64,000 bases of DNA from Collybiopsis luxurians FD-317 M1 (taxonomy: Eukaryota > Basidiomycota > Agaricomycetes > Agaricales > Omphalotaceae), in NCBI GenBank assembly GCA_000827265.1, contig KN834770.1:438104-502103 (forward strand), given 5' to 3'. The notes under the pieces are model-generated. The model was not told the DNA's origin, did no database searches, and worked only from the letters and a program-made list of their open reading frames with translations. Below, piece by piece: positions 1 to 10,505 of this stretch (position 1 is the stretch's first letter; each line of letters opens with the position of its first letter). The translations under genes were made by a program, and so were the position numbers.

Positions 1-305
1 CTGCAACCTATCTGTCATTACCCAATAGTCTTTTGAAGTTTCGGTTTGACTTAACAGAGCCTTCTCAGTGATGCCACAATTCTCAGAGGTGACGGTTCGG
101 AACATGGGGAAAAGAAACTTGATCCAATGATCCAGCGGCCAGTCAAGGTCAGAAAGTATTGGTGATCCAATAACAGAGTCAATTTTCGTCTAGCTTGCAG
201 CTTCTATCTAAGTTTTGGGATAGGTTTACGGGTATTGCCAATTACTTCCGTAAAAATGATTTCTTAGAGCAAGGGAAAAGCTTAGAAAGATATATTTCTC
301 ACTGT
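1..305. other. left-edge intergenic sequence
   Basis: This stretch lies downstream of the cyclophilin gene. The only open frame (195-386, plus) resembles no family I know and overlaps the cyclophilin 3' end on the other strand, so I see no gene here. Confidence 0.5.
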
Positions 306-1136
306 TCAATAAACTCCGCAATCCTCTATCCACACATCACTCAAAACATCACCATCGGTGGTCCCAAGTTGATTCAATTGCTCTAGAACCTTCCAGCCAT
401 CAACCACTTCACCGAATATATCATACTTCCCTCTAATTCTAGTGAGCTGGCCTTCCGCGCTAGTGAGCACAACAAAGAATTGAGATGTGTTCGTATTGGG
501 ACCAGCATTTGCCATGGCAAGTGAGCCGAGTTTTGGGGGTACCGAAAGTGCAGTTGATGACGAACTGAACCTGCCTCCGTATATGGACTAGATGAAGGGT
601 CAATGATTCGAAACTGCAGATTTGATTCTCGCCTTCTTACTTACCTCTCCACCTGTGCCATCACCACGGGTAATATCTCCTCCCTGTGCAATGTAGTCCT
701 TCACAATCCGGTGTATCCTGACTCCTTTGTACCATAGAGACTTTTTCGGTGCACTTTTGCACATCCCCAACTCCCCGGTGCACAATCTCACGAAGTTGTC
801 CTGAAGCTCCTTCATTTCCGGTTCATCATAAAGCGAGAAGACTAGTCGTCCAGCAATTGAAGTACGAGGGGCCTCAAATACGAGGGAGTTCCCTTTCCCT
901 TTCCGAAAACTTGAAAAAGCGGATGAAAGCCAGCCCCCTCTGGAAGAGGAACTAGAACTGGCGGAAAGCCGCTGCAGAATTTCGCGCTGCTCTACGTTCA
1001 ACTCTTCTGGTCGGTTGGGAAGTCCGTAGCTGGCAGCATTTTGGGAAAGAATTGACAGTGTTCGTTCGTAAGCGGCTTTTTGAGCGGTGTGCTTGGAGAA
1101 ATCACCAAGACCAATATCGAAGAAACAGTGAACCAT
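306..1136 (-). CDS. cyclophilin-type peptidyl-prolyl cis-trans isomerase, divergent
   Basis: Two exons, complement(306..587, 645..1136), joined by a GTAAGT...TAG intron in phase 0, give 257 residues. The family isomerises Xaa-Pro bonds. Residues 1-85 are a family-specific extension with a Ser run; the cyclophilin domain follows (GRLVFSLY, LCTGE, HRIVKDYIAQGGD, MANAGPNTNTSQFF, FGEVV). The catalytic Arg (in HRIV) and Gln (in AQGGD) are present. The positions matching human CypA Trp121 and His126 appear as Leu and Tyr, which in other cyclophilins goes with weak activity or poor cyclosporin binding; that is inference. The ATG at 1136 is supported by a duplicated relic of it at about 2807. There is no signal peptide, so a cytosolic or nuclear protein is likely. 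Confidence 0.85.
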
Positions 1137-2740
1137 TTAGAGAGCTAAATTCGAGCGCTCACAAAGCGCCCGTGAGGGTTGTAATGTACGTTACAAGTTG
1201 GTGACCGTGATCCATCATTGATTCATCATGTGCGGCGTCTTTTACAGCGGCACGGTGTACATACTTCCGCGTATGATGACTACACAGCAGCATATCGCAC
1301 GATTGAGCATAAGGGAGCATACAGCTTCCATTACTGTAGTGCTATGCAACTTGAAACACTCCGACATAGATTGGCACCTCGAAAAACTCATAAGTAGCTG
1401 AAGTGTTCTTCCCCGTCTCTCTTCTACTTAACTTTTCCTCGGTACCAAATGACAAATGAGGAGAGTAAGCATTTTCGAGGATCAACCATCTTTGAGACGC
1501 TTTCGGGATGCATACTCGCTTGTGTGCTATTTGGTATGAATGCTCTATAAAAAATGCATGATTGCTCATGCTGCTGCTAGGGGGCTACTTTCTGGCACTC
1601 CTCGTCGCTATTTACATTTCGTTGTAAGTCCCAATACTTACTTCGTTTTGAACCATCTCATTCAGTATTGATGGCATAATCACATCCAGTGAGAAAGGGG
1701 TTTCTGGGCGCCCTCAGAAGATCCTTTGGAAGTTGATGGTACTTCTGCTTATCTGCAATATATGGAATCTGGGACAGAAGATTACCTATGTCATTCTCGA
1801 TGTTTGGATGCTTTCTGATGCGGCAGTCTTGTATTCAGGAGAAAAAGTTCTGGCTCGTCAGGCTTCCATTCCTTTCGCCATCAATGTGGGCCTTCACATA
1901 ACAGTATACGCTCAAGTATATTTCCCTAATAAGCATTTACAGGTGTTGGTTGGTGATGGAATTGTAGTCTGGAGGGCATGGGGAATCTGGACTGAATCGA
2001 GGATGGCGAAACTTATCCTTGTGATTTTAATGATAGGGAACATAGGTAAAAATATTCTTCCCCTCGATAGCAACTAATATGAGGCATTGACTTATGAAGC
2101 ATTTTAGGAACGAATATAGCGGATGTTATCATCGACATCACGCACGACGCTTTTAACCGCGCCATAGTAATGGACTATGTTTGGAGCACTTTTTCTCTTG
2201 CTGTCAACTTTTTTGCAACGCTGCTGATTGCCTTAAAGGCATGGTGAGCTTCTCAAGAGTCTATTTCACTGTCGCTTCCAACTCTTTCAATGGCACCCTT
2301 AGGTACTACCGCCGAACACTCAGATCCTGCGAAACTAAGCATAATCATCTCCGGAAAATTCTAATCCTTCTTGTAGAATCAGGACTGGTATATTGTATTA
2401 TCCAAGTAAGGATACCCTCTCACTTGCGGTTGTCAGCCCTCACTCGATCAACGCAGATCACCTTTGTCCTCATTCAGATTTTCACTGTCCGCTCTGAATT
2501 GAGGACGCTTCGGATATTGACAATAGGTATTAGTCAAATAATCAATGGGACTGCGGTAAGATACCTCGCGGAGAAATATGAGCACAGGCGAATTGATGCT
2601 TTAAACCAGGTTCTGTACCCATTAGCAATCTTCCTTGTGGTCAACTTGGATCAATCACTCGCTGATATCATTCATGGAAAGAGCTCGGCGTCTGCTACCC
2701 TCACTACACTCGCCCCGGATTAGAGAAAGACGAGTCGGGT
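1127..2740. repeat. tandem duplication, left unit
   Basis: This unit is clearly similar to 2804-4502, offset by 1677 bases at its left end. It begins in the first codons of the cyclophilin gene, runs through the shared 5' region (matching AGTGAACCATTTAG at 1127 and 2804) and the membrane-protein exons, and ends just past the stop codon at the shared GAGAAAGACGAGTC. Divergence is visible throughout, with small indels, so the duplication is not recent. Confidence 0.85.
1568..2723 (+). CDS. seven-helix-type membrane protein of a basidiomycete family (intact copy)
   Basis: Seven exons (1568-1623, 1666-1885, 1943-2045, 2108-2243, 2303-2405, 2478-2555, 2610-2723) join in frame to 269 residues. Hydrophobic segments alternate with short polar loops. 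The motif GDGIVVWRAWGIW followed by a basic ETKH loop before LVESGLVYCIIQ is typical of a large basidiomycete-specific family of multi-span membrane proteins of unknown function. The chosen start lies at the first helix (MLLLGGYFLALLVAIYIS); a further 5' exon may be missing, since the second copy has an open frame upstream of the same point. The function is not known and I do not assign one. Confidence 0.6.
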
Positions 2741-2803
2741 CACGGGTGGGTTCCGACAATCATGTAACAACGGTAGCGTTATTGAGGGTCTGGTTACCAG
2801 GCT

Positions 2804-4502
2804 AGTGAACCATTTAGAGGGCTGAATTCGAGCGTTCACGAAAGTGCCCGTGAGCTGCTGTACGTAGGTACTGCAAAGTTGATCATCAAATGGACCCTCA
2901 TGAACCTGGTCCAGGTTGTACTGATATCGTGGCCAACCCGCTATAAATATCTCTATGTATGATGATAACCACACGACAGAATCTCGTCAACTCGAAAACA
3001 ATTGACTATAAGGATATTCACTTGTATATTTAGAGCTATGCCTCGCATCGCTTCGGTTGTCCTAGAGCACAAGTAGGCAGGTGCCCGCCAACGTTGGCTT
3101 CTCAGAAAGCTCATAAGCACACATAAGTGGTCGAAATGCTTTGCCTCGAGTGATCTCTCGTTTCCTTATTCTGCCTCGACACACAATGATCGTTGAGGAG
3201 AAGAAATACTTATTGGGTCAAGGATCACGCCTTTATGGAATGCTCTTGGGAGGATGCATACCCATGTGTATGCTATTCGGTATAAGTGTTTTTATCCAAC
3301 CAGAGTAAGTGTGGTTGCTCACGCTGCTACTAGGGGTCTACGTTCTTGCACTCCTTATTGCTGTTTACATTTCATTGTGAGTCCCAATATCAACCCGATC
3401 CATATTATTCGATATACATGGCATAATGTCACCCAGCGAGAAGGGGGTCCCAGGGCGCCCCCAGAAAGTCCTTTGGAAATACATGATACTTCTCCTTGTG
3501 TGCAATATATGGAATTTTGGAAACCAGCTTTCCAGTATCATTTTTGATGTTTCAATGACTTCGATGCTTTCAGAGGACCATACAGCCTTTCCAGCAAGAA
3601 AAGCTTTCGATCGCCAGGTGTCCAATCCTATGACCATCAATGTAAGCCACATTGTAATTTCAAAGTCCACATTTTTTGACAACTATTTGCAGAAAGTGGT
3701 AGGCGATGGAATCATAGTTTGGGGGGCATGGGAAATCTGGAATGAGTCGAGGGTTGCAAAACTCATCCTCGTTGTATTAATGATGGGTAATATAGGTGAG
3801 GTTTTCTTCCGTTCAATGTTCAGTAGTAGTTGATAGGACATATTTTATTCATGAACTTTATCAAAGGAACGAACGTAGTGGATATGCTCATTGACGTCAC
3901 GCACGACGCTAATGACCGCGCCATAGTGATGGACTATGTTGCCAGCGCTTTTTCTCTTGCTGTCAACTTTTTGGCGACACTGTTGATTGCTCTAAAGACA
4001 TGGTGAGCTTTCTGAGAGCCTATTTCGCAGCCACTTTCAACCCTTTCGATGGTATCCATAGGAATCACCGCCGAGCATTGAGATCCCGCGAAACTAAGCA
4101 CAATTATCTGCGAAAAATCTTACTCCTCCTCGTAGAATCGGGAGTAGCTTACTGTATTATCCAGGTGAGGATATCTTTTTACTTGCGGTTGTCAGTCTCT
4201 ATTAGATCAAGGCAGATCGCCTATTTACTTGTGCAAATTCTCACCGTTCGCTCCGAATCGCGGGAGCTTATGATATGAGCAATAGGCCTGGGACAAGTGA
4301 TCAATGGCACTGCGGTCGGGGACAGTCTTACTATCATAAGCACAGACAAGTTGATGCCCTGTGTCAGGTTCTGTACCCTCTGGCAATCTTTCTCGTGGTC
4401 AATTTGGATCAATCATTCGTTCAGGTCATTCATGAAAAGAGCTCGGCTTCTGCCACCTTTACTACACTAGGACAGGAATAGTTTTGGAGAAAGACGAGTC
4501 AG
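2804..4502. repeat. tandem duplication, right unit
   Basis: This is the second unit of the duplication that starts at 1127. Its left edge carries a relic of the cyclophilin start (CAT plus two codons read on minus) with no cyclophilin sequence after it, so the duplicated segment ran from the cyclophilin start towards the membrane-protein gene. A spacer of about 65 bases separates the units. Confidence 0.85.
3186..4481 (+). pseudogene. decayed copy of the membrane-protein gene
   Basis: Long parts align with the intact neighbour (KGVPGRPQK, GDGIIVWGAWEIW, ETKHNYLRK, LYPLAIFLVVNLDQS). Comparison shows four disabling differences. The first intron acceptor reads TTCGA instead of TTCAG. The acceptor after the YCIIQ exon reads GTGCAA instead of ATTCAG (about 4226). 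A TGA lies in frame at about 4276 where the intact copy has TTG. The donor after the ING motif reads GTCGG instead of GTAAG. An upstream open frame (3186-3304: MIVEEKKY...) could be an N-terminal exon still present only here. Use of cryptic sites cannot be excluded without transcripts. Confidence 0.7.
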
Positions 4503-5287
4503 AACAAGATTAAATTACGGTTTATTAATTTGTTTCAATGGTACTTACTGTACTTCTCAATTTAATAACCTATATTTCGTCGCCTTAGTCATGTACTTCT
4601 AAATAGCAGTAATAATTAAATATTAATAAGTCGGAAATTTTTCCTCATGTGACCGTGAGTCGTGAGTGATTCGCGCTTCATCTCGCTTCATGCTATCAGT
4701 GTCACATCTCCAAACAAAAATCTTTTAGCAGATTCCGCCAACGTCGCAGTCACGTTCCTTTTTGACTAATCCTTGTCTTTCTCTCATCTTTTTGCAGCGT
4801 CGTCTATTTCTTAGTCATTCTCCGAGCTCATTCTGTTTGAGCCCTTCAAGATCTTCCAACTCGGTTCCTAAATCTAATATGAAGCCGTCTTAGAGTATCG
4901 AATGAATGACGAACAACCGGGGACATCGCAAGGTCTGGCAAAATTGGTAACCTCGGTGTGAATGTCGTTCACCTTGCCAAGGGCTCTCGGGGACGATGTT
5001 ACACTAATGAGCGAGGGTTACCTGACCAACTCAAATAATAATTTTTGAAACTTGACTCTCCGCTGAGTGCGGGAGACAGAAATTTGCCCAACCGGGGACA
5101 TGCACTGCTTCTAAAGCGATTTGGCGTCAACTCGTTTGAATGTTTCTACCGGGACCGAGCGGGAAACACCCCGGAGTATTGCTCACCTAGAATATGAGTC
5201 ATCGATGTGTCATTTTCGAATTTCTTTGCCTACATAAATTCCTAATGAAAGCAACTCGAGTGGTATATACTTCTAGACAGAACCAGG
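4503..5287. other. intergenic / promoter region of the zinc-cluster gene
   Basis: This region separates the decayed membrane-protein copy from the Zn2Cys6 gene. It has AT-rich stretches near 4510-4640 and no convincing open frame or repeat. Confidence 0.5.
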
Positions 5288-7513
5288 ATGTCGCGCTCGT
5301 TACCTAGAGGAGGCGCTTGTACAAACTGCAGGTATGCATCACCATCTCTTGATCGCGTTTTTAATGGCCTGGACACCCGTTTAGACGTCGAAAGATAGTT
5401 CGCTCTCGTTATATTTCCTTGTGTGGTTCACTTTAACTGAAGTATTCCTCCTCTTCTAGCGATGGTAAATAATCTGTATACTAGATAACAATCCCACTGA
5501 TTATTTTCGTAGCGATGGCAAACAACCAAAGTGTAGTGCTTGCAAGGACTCGTTAACTTTTAGCGACTGTGACTATAATAATGCTGAGACCAGCCAAATC
5601 CTAGACTTAAAGGAACAAATATTCATCCTAGAAAACCGTTTGAAAACTCTCGAGAGTGGGAGATCAATGTCGAACACGGAGGGTAATTTTGACCTACAGC
5701 AGACTGGGTCTGAAGTCCATTTGTATGCAGCTCCGTCATCAGGTAAGCTCGGCTTCTTTCAAAACTTTGTGCTTACTTCGTTCGAAGTACAACTCTCCCC
5801 GTCGGGATTTGAGGTAGTCTTTCTCTTACATCACGTAAACGGTGAAAAAAATTCACTCAATACCGCTCCTAGGATCTTCCCCAGGTACTTGGTCAAATGT
5901 TGTGAGTAAAGTCGCTACTAATTCAATCGAGCGAGGATTTGCCTATTCGTTGTGTATACAGGATGCACAACTTCATTCACAAGACATGCTCTGTTGGTAT
6001 GGTTAGAAACAATCTAGATTTGGCATTCGACTCATCCTTTTTTGCTTCTCAAGGCTTTTTTCTTCATAAAGAGAGATTTCGAAGGGCGGTTTTTCAATCG
6101 GATGGGGAAAGACCCACCTTCGCTCTGTTGAACACATCTTATCTCTGGGGCATGCATCTCTCTGCCTCAGTAAACCCGCCAGAACAAGAAGCCATTCTTA
6201 TCTCGCGCGCGCTCCAGAGCACTGATCATGCGCTGTCAGAACATCATCCGCAAAAAGTCCTGCAATGCGTGCAGTCTCTGGTCCTTCTCGCGAACTACTT
6301 TTATCGGGCAGGGAGGATTATAGAAGGAAGGTATCACGCCACAAGGGCTACCTCCCTGGTTTTAAGTAATGGTCTCCACCAGATCCGTACGGATGCTAGG
6401 TATCCTCAGATTGCTGAGGCGGCTAGACTTTCCGAGCCGTTGGCGACAATCCCATGCGATGCGATTGAAGAGTGTGAGCGAATCAACGCCTTTTGGGCGG
6501 TCTTGATTACGGATGCGTTTTGGAATACCGTACATGGTCTTCCTTCCGGTATTCCGTATACGAGCTCGATGGCACGCGTAGACACGCCGTGGCCTCGATT
6601 AATGGAAGAACATTTGCAAGTGAGCTTGGATCGTTCTCAAAAATATACCTTTCCTAACCATCTGTAGGCACCTTACCATCCGGATTTCCGAAGTAGTTCT
6701 ACCATTGGCCGATTTCTATCGGGCGCACCAGATAAGTTCAGGAATAATTCGGCCAAAGGCAACTCTGCCAAAGCGGCGGTCTTGTTCGAGCGTGCCACGT
6801 TTATTGGGCTTCAAGCAAAGCAGGGTAGGTTTTCTCGCAACTGATTTGTATATCCGACGAAATTTCTGTAGACGCGGTGCCTACGGATCCAGCATTGCGA
6901 CAGGTTAGACCCGCTAGCTTCAATTCCCTGGCCATCGTTATTCGGAATTTTATTCAGAGTATCCCACCGATGCGTCTTGGGGCTAAACCGTCGATAAATT
7001 ATCTCCTTTGCATGATGTCGCTTGCCCATGCCGCCGAAATACAGCTACACCTTCCGTTAGCTGCTATTGACATTGGTTCCCGCTCAACGGCTCTGAGAGC
7101 AGCTAAGGCTATCGTAGATTTGATTGACACTTGGGTCCATAGTCTGGAGGTGGACTATATCGATCCCATGTTATCGGTAAGTGTCGACTTTGTAGAATTT
7201 GCTCTCTGTTTTATAGAACAATCTCCTAGATTATTTGGACACTCTGCTGTAGAGTCTTCTTGGACGAGAGCAAGAGATTGCGTACTACCAACTCTGAATC
7301 GCTTCAGTCGCTACCTTTCACTGAGAGCGAAGTTCGTACGTTTTGTGAACGTGTAATTGCCGCTATGCAAGTACATTCTTTCCCACTGATGGGTGGGTTT
7401 TTGTCTTTTTTTTTTTTTCGCGGTCTCTGCTGTTTTAGCTAACCAATTGAGTAGATTATCAACTGCGTCAAGTTACGACAGAATTTCAAAACATATATGG
7501 GGGAATTAGATAG
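5288..7513 (+). CDS. Zn2Cys6 (fungal GAL4-type) transcription factor
   Basis: Twelve exons close in frame to 543 residues: 5288-5331, 5385-5397, 5460-5464, 5513-5742, 5788-5813, 5873-5901, 5962-5996, 6054-6619, 6668-6824, 6872-7176, 7230-7392, 7455-7513. The N-terminus reads ACTNCRRRKIRCDGKQPKC, then SAC and a sixth Cys after eight residues: a complete zinc cluster (C-x2-C-x6-C-x6-C-x2-C-x8-C). A short coiled-coil linker follows (LKEQIFILENRLKTLE). The middle region resembles the fungal-specific factor domain (GFFLHKERFR, YLWGMHLS). Exon 3 is only CGATG and supplies the Arg and part of the third Cys. The role is nuclear DNA binding; targets are unknown. No biosynthetic cluster adjoins it. Confidence 0.85.
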
Positions 7514-8165
7514 ACAAAGATTGCTTCATTGTGAACTAATTACGTAGGGCTTGAGCTTGAGCAATCAAGTCATATCCATCGATCAGAAGTAGAAAAACTC
7601 GACATGCAACACGTTAATTCCAACTGCGAATCGTATATGCAGAGCAATGTCAGTTGCAGGAATTAGTTAAGTACAGTGGACTTCAAATCTAATTTAAAGA
7701 AGCCAGCGAAGCGGTTTCTCGGCCCATAAGTGGACGATTTACCGCGCCGGCCGTTTAGGCGCCCTTGCTCCTTTTTGTCTCTCATCGTCCTCGGCTCGAT
7801 ATCGCATATACAACGACCGGACACTCACCGGAAGCTCCAGACTTTGTCCCTTGATGGCCGCCTCTTGTTCTTCCTCGACTGGAGCCGATACCTCATATGC
7901 GCCGAATGCACATGACAGCCTGCTACATTTACCATCATTGTTGAACAAATTTTTAATTCATGTATTCTACTGAAGCGACAATAAATAAAGCTACTCAATG
8001 AATAAGTATTTGTACACGGCCAGTGCAAGCTAGTGATAGTCCTGTATGTCGGTCTTGTGCAAATAATATCGAATCCGATTCCGTATAGAAAAAAGTTCTG
8101 CCCATGCAATGAGAAGTCTCGATTCTTTCCGGCCCATGTCGGCTTCCTAAACAGTTACAATACGT
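7514..8165. other. intergenic between convergent genes
   Basis: These are the downstream regions of the zinc-cluster factor (plus) and the SLM1-like gene (minus). Open frames at 7730-8109 on both strands are short, overlap one another and resemble nothing; I see no gene. Confidence 0.5.
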
Positions 8166-10268
8166 TCACAACTTTTCGGTAAACCGACTCCCGCCATGTC
8201 CATTTGCATTTGCATTTGCGCTGACTGGCTCAATCTCCTCTTCCCTATGCGCCGGGGCTTTCTCCATCTGCCTTTTAGACTTTGAAGACGAAGCGGAAGG
8301 TCGTCGAGAAACGTTGGCGCCATCATCGTCATCAATATCTGGGTGTTGGGAAGAATACCGTTTAGTGTGGTTGGATTTTTTATCAATCTACAAGACATGC
8401 CGTGAGTTGAGCAGTAAGATGAGAACGAGAATAAGGAGAGAAACGAACCGGAAAACCATTTCCCCCTATTTCCCCTACACCGCCGGACATCAGTTTTTCT
8501 CCCTTCTCATTGTGGAGATGAGAATAGGTGGGCGGGACATCCTCGTCGTCTCCTTGCGGTACGTCAGCATAGATCTCGCCTCCATCTTCGTCGTCTTGTT
8601 CCTCGGAGACGGAGGATCCGCGAGAGGAGCCTAAAGTAAGCTTGAGTACCGAGTATTTGAAAGTAAACATGACTGAGAGAAGTTACGCACCCTCTTCATC
8701 ACTGTAAACTTCCTCTTCGTCTTCAGAGGGATACCCGGCGGCACGTACGGCGGCTTCAACTGGCCCCGAACGCTCGATTTGGTCCGAAGCAACCAGATAT
8801 CTATGATGACGGAGATGTAAGACAACGACAAAAGGCACATGAAAATTGACCAACCTCGCACACAACATTCTGATATCATTCCACCACTCCATCATCTCTT
8901 CTCGACTCCTGGCCTTGAATGTCCAAGCTTGTCCTTCCCCACCTCCACTTCCCCTGCCCTTCAAGCTGAGACTTCGTCTAACAGACGAAAGAGAAGTTCC
9001 ACCCTTCGTCGTTCCACTTCCCTCTTTCGTAGTTTCGATGTGAAATTTGTGAGTTCCCTTGTTTGACGAACTGGGAGGACCCAACGTACACGCAGGAAGA
9101 AATAAAGAGAACACAGGATGATCCGATTCTTCAGCATCGGCCGTGTTTAAAGAGGGCTTAAACTCATGCAAGAATCCGGCCGGACTTAAAACGTATGCCC
9201 CTTCGACCCAGCGCCTCGTGTATCTCTTCTTCCTGATGAGAATTCCTTCGTGAACACTGAGTACGCTTGGGTCGTCCTTTGAAGGGTACTTGATATGCTG
9301 AGGGTTCCTCAATGGGGTATCCGGGTCGAGAAGGTGGTCTGTGCGGGCTGAGAAACTCATCCATTCGAGGGTAGGGTCCAACGCGGCAAAAGATGTGGCG
9401 AGCTTAACTTGGTGGTTCGAGATGGACTGGCTCATGCGCACTCGCCAATCTTCGTACGTAGCCCAAGCAGATTGGATTGCTTGAACTATGCCTTGTTCGA
9501 AAGTCGCGCTATTAGCTTGAGTTATGATGATACTCTTTTGAAGCAAGTTTTCCGCGTTGACTTGCTTGCGCAGCTGACGCTGGACTTCCCTATTGGCAAT
9601 GTATGGGTCAGATTTGGGGTGAGAAGCTAACTGAAGGGGAGTGTTTTTGTAGGTCGAGATCGAAGTAGCAAGGGAGGAAATGAGGGAAGTGGATAGTTCG
9701 CGTTCGCGAGAAACGGTTGTGGCTAGTTTACCGGTATCGTTTTGAATGTTCTAATCAAGGTTCGGTAATCGAGGAATATGTTTGAAGGAAATGCTGTCAC
9801 CTTTACGTGCATCTTGATCTCTCCCCTGAGTTTTTCCAAGTGCCTGACAATACTTCCTTCAATCGTCCTCCCGAATCCAGCATGTTCCTCCGCCACAGCT
9901 CTGATACCTTCTTCCCTTAAGCCATAAAAAACATCCTGCAGACCTCCTTCACCTAAAAACTGATTCCCTGCTCTGAAAGGTAGCTGGATAACTCCACCAA
10001 GTTTGATCAGTTCCTTTGCCGTATGTGCCTCAATATCCGCTAGGCCTTGAAAGTAGAGGATCAGTTGTTTAACAATGGCTTTCCAAGCGACGAATCGTTC
10101 GATAAGAATATCTGATGGTCGAAGAGAAATTGGAGAAGTTTGCTTCCGAATAAGGGATTGAGAACGCGACAGTGTCGAGCCACCGGCTGCGCGAGAGACA
10201 GAAGTTGCACGAGATGGGGCCCGAGAGTGAGCTCTGGACTGCGGGCGGCCACGGTCAGTGTCGTTCAT
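8166..10268 (-). CDS. SLM1-like BAR/PH-domain phosphoinositide-binding protein
   Basis: Five exons, complement(8166..8387, 8449..8630, 8691..8800, 8855..9750, 9801..10268), give 625 residues. Residues 1-50 are Arg/Ser-rich. A helical BAR-type region spans about 50-290 (WKAIVKQLILYFQGLADIE through the STYKNTPLQ segment). A PH domain follows at about 340-470 (HEGILIRKKRYTRRWVEGAYVLSPAGFLHEF ... WTFKARSREEMMEWWNDI, given here in parts). The tail is acidic (EDEEEVYSDEEG). In yeast, Slm1/Slm2 bind PI(4,5)P2 at the plasma membrane, are phosphorylated by TORC2 and act in actin polarity and eisosome signalling; the same role is inferred here. The gene is divergent from ATG14 across 179 bases. Confidence 0.85.
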
Positions 10269-10447
10269 AGCGAATTGCGGGGGGGTACGTCGAGGTTGGA
10301 GTTTAAGAAAGCCCCACAGGTCTACCTGTCTATCAGTGTTTCAGGAAGGTGACGTCACTTTACCTTTGAGCGCTTAATCCAGCGCCTAGAAATAGACGCT
10401 GACTCAGTTCCAGCGCTTATCACCCTTTTCACTACCACCATGCCCCC
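10269..10447. promoter_or_regulatory. shared divergent promoter of the SLM1-like gene and ATG14
   Basis: Only 179 bases separate the two start codons, so both promoters must lie here or overlap the genes. It contains one perfect 10-base palindrome, described separately. Confidence 0.7.
10349..10358. promoter_or_regulatory. CRE-like bZIP site GTGACGTCAC
   Basis: A perfect palindrome with the core TGACGTCA, the classic ATF/CREB-type bZIP binding sequence. It lies near the middle of the shared promoter, about 80-90 bases from either start codon. Function is inferred from the motif only. Confidence 0.5.
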
Positions 10448-10505
10448 ATGGAATGCAAAAACTGCCAACTTCAGCAGCGAACTTTTGTTTGCGAAAATTG
10501 TGTAA
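10440..10505 (+). promoter_or_regulatory. upstream open reading frame overlapping the ATG14 start
   Basis: An ATG in good context (ACCACCATG) 8 bases before the ATG14 start opens a different frame of 21 codons that ends at TAA inside ATG14 exon 1. If the transcript starts upstream, ribosomes would meet this ATG first, so ATG14 would need leaky scanning or reinitiation. Confidence 0.5.

Noticed and set aside
7200..7260. Apparent premature stop in the zinc-cluster factor after the DPMLS exon
   Set aside because: Choosing the acceptor at 7229 (TCCTAG) instead of 7216 restores the frame (IIWTLCCRVFLDESK), so the gene is intact.
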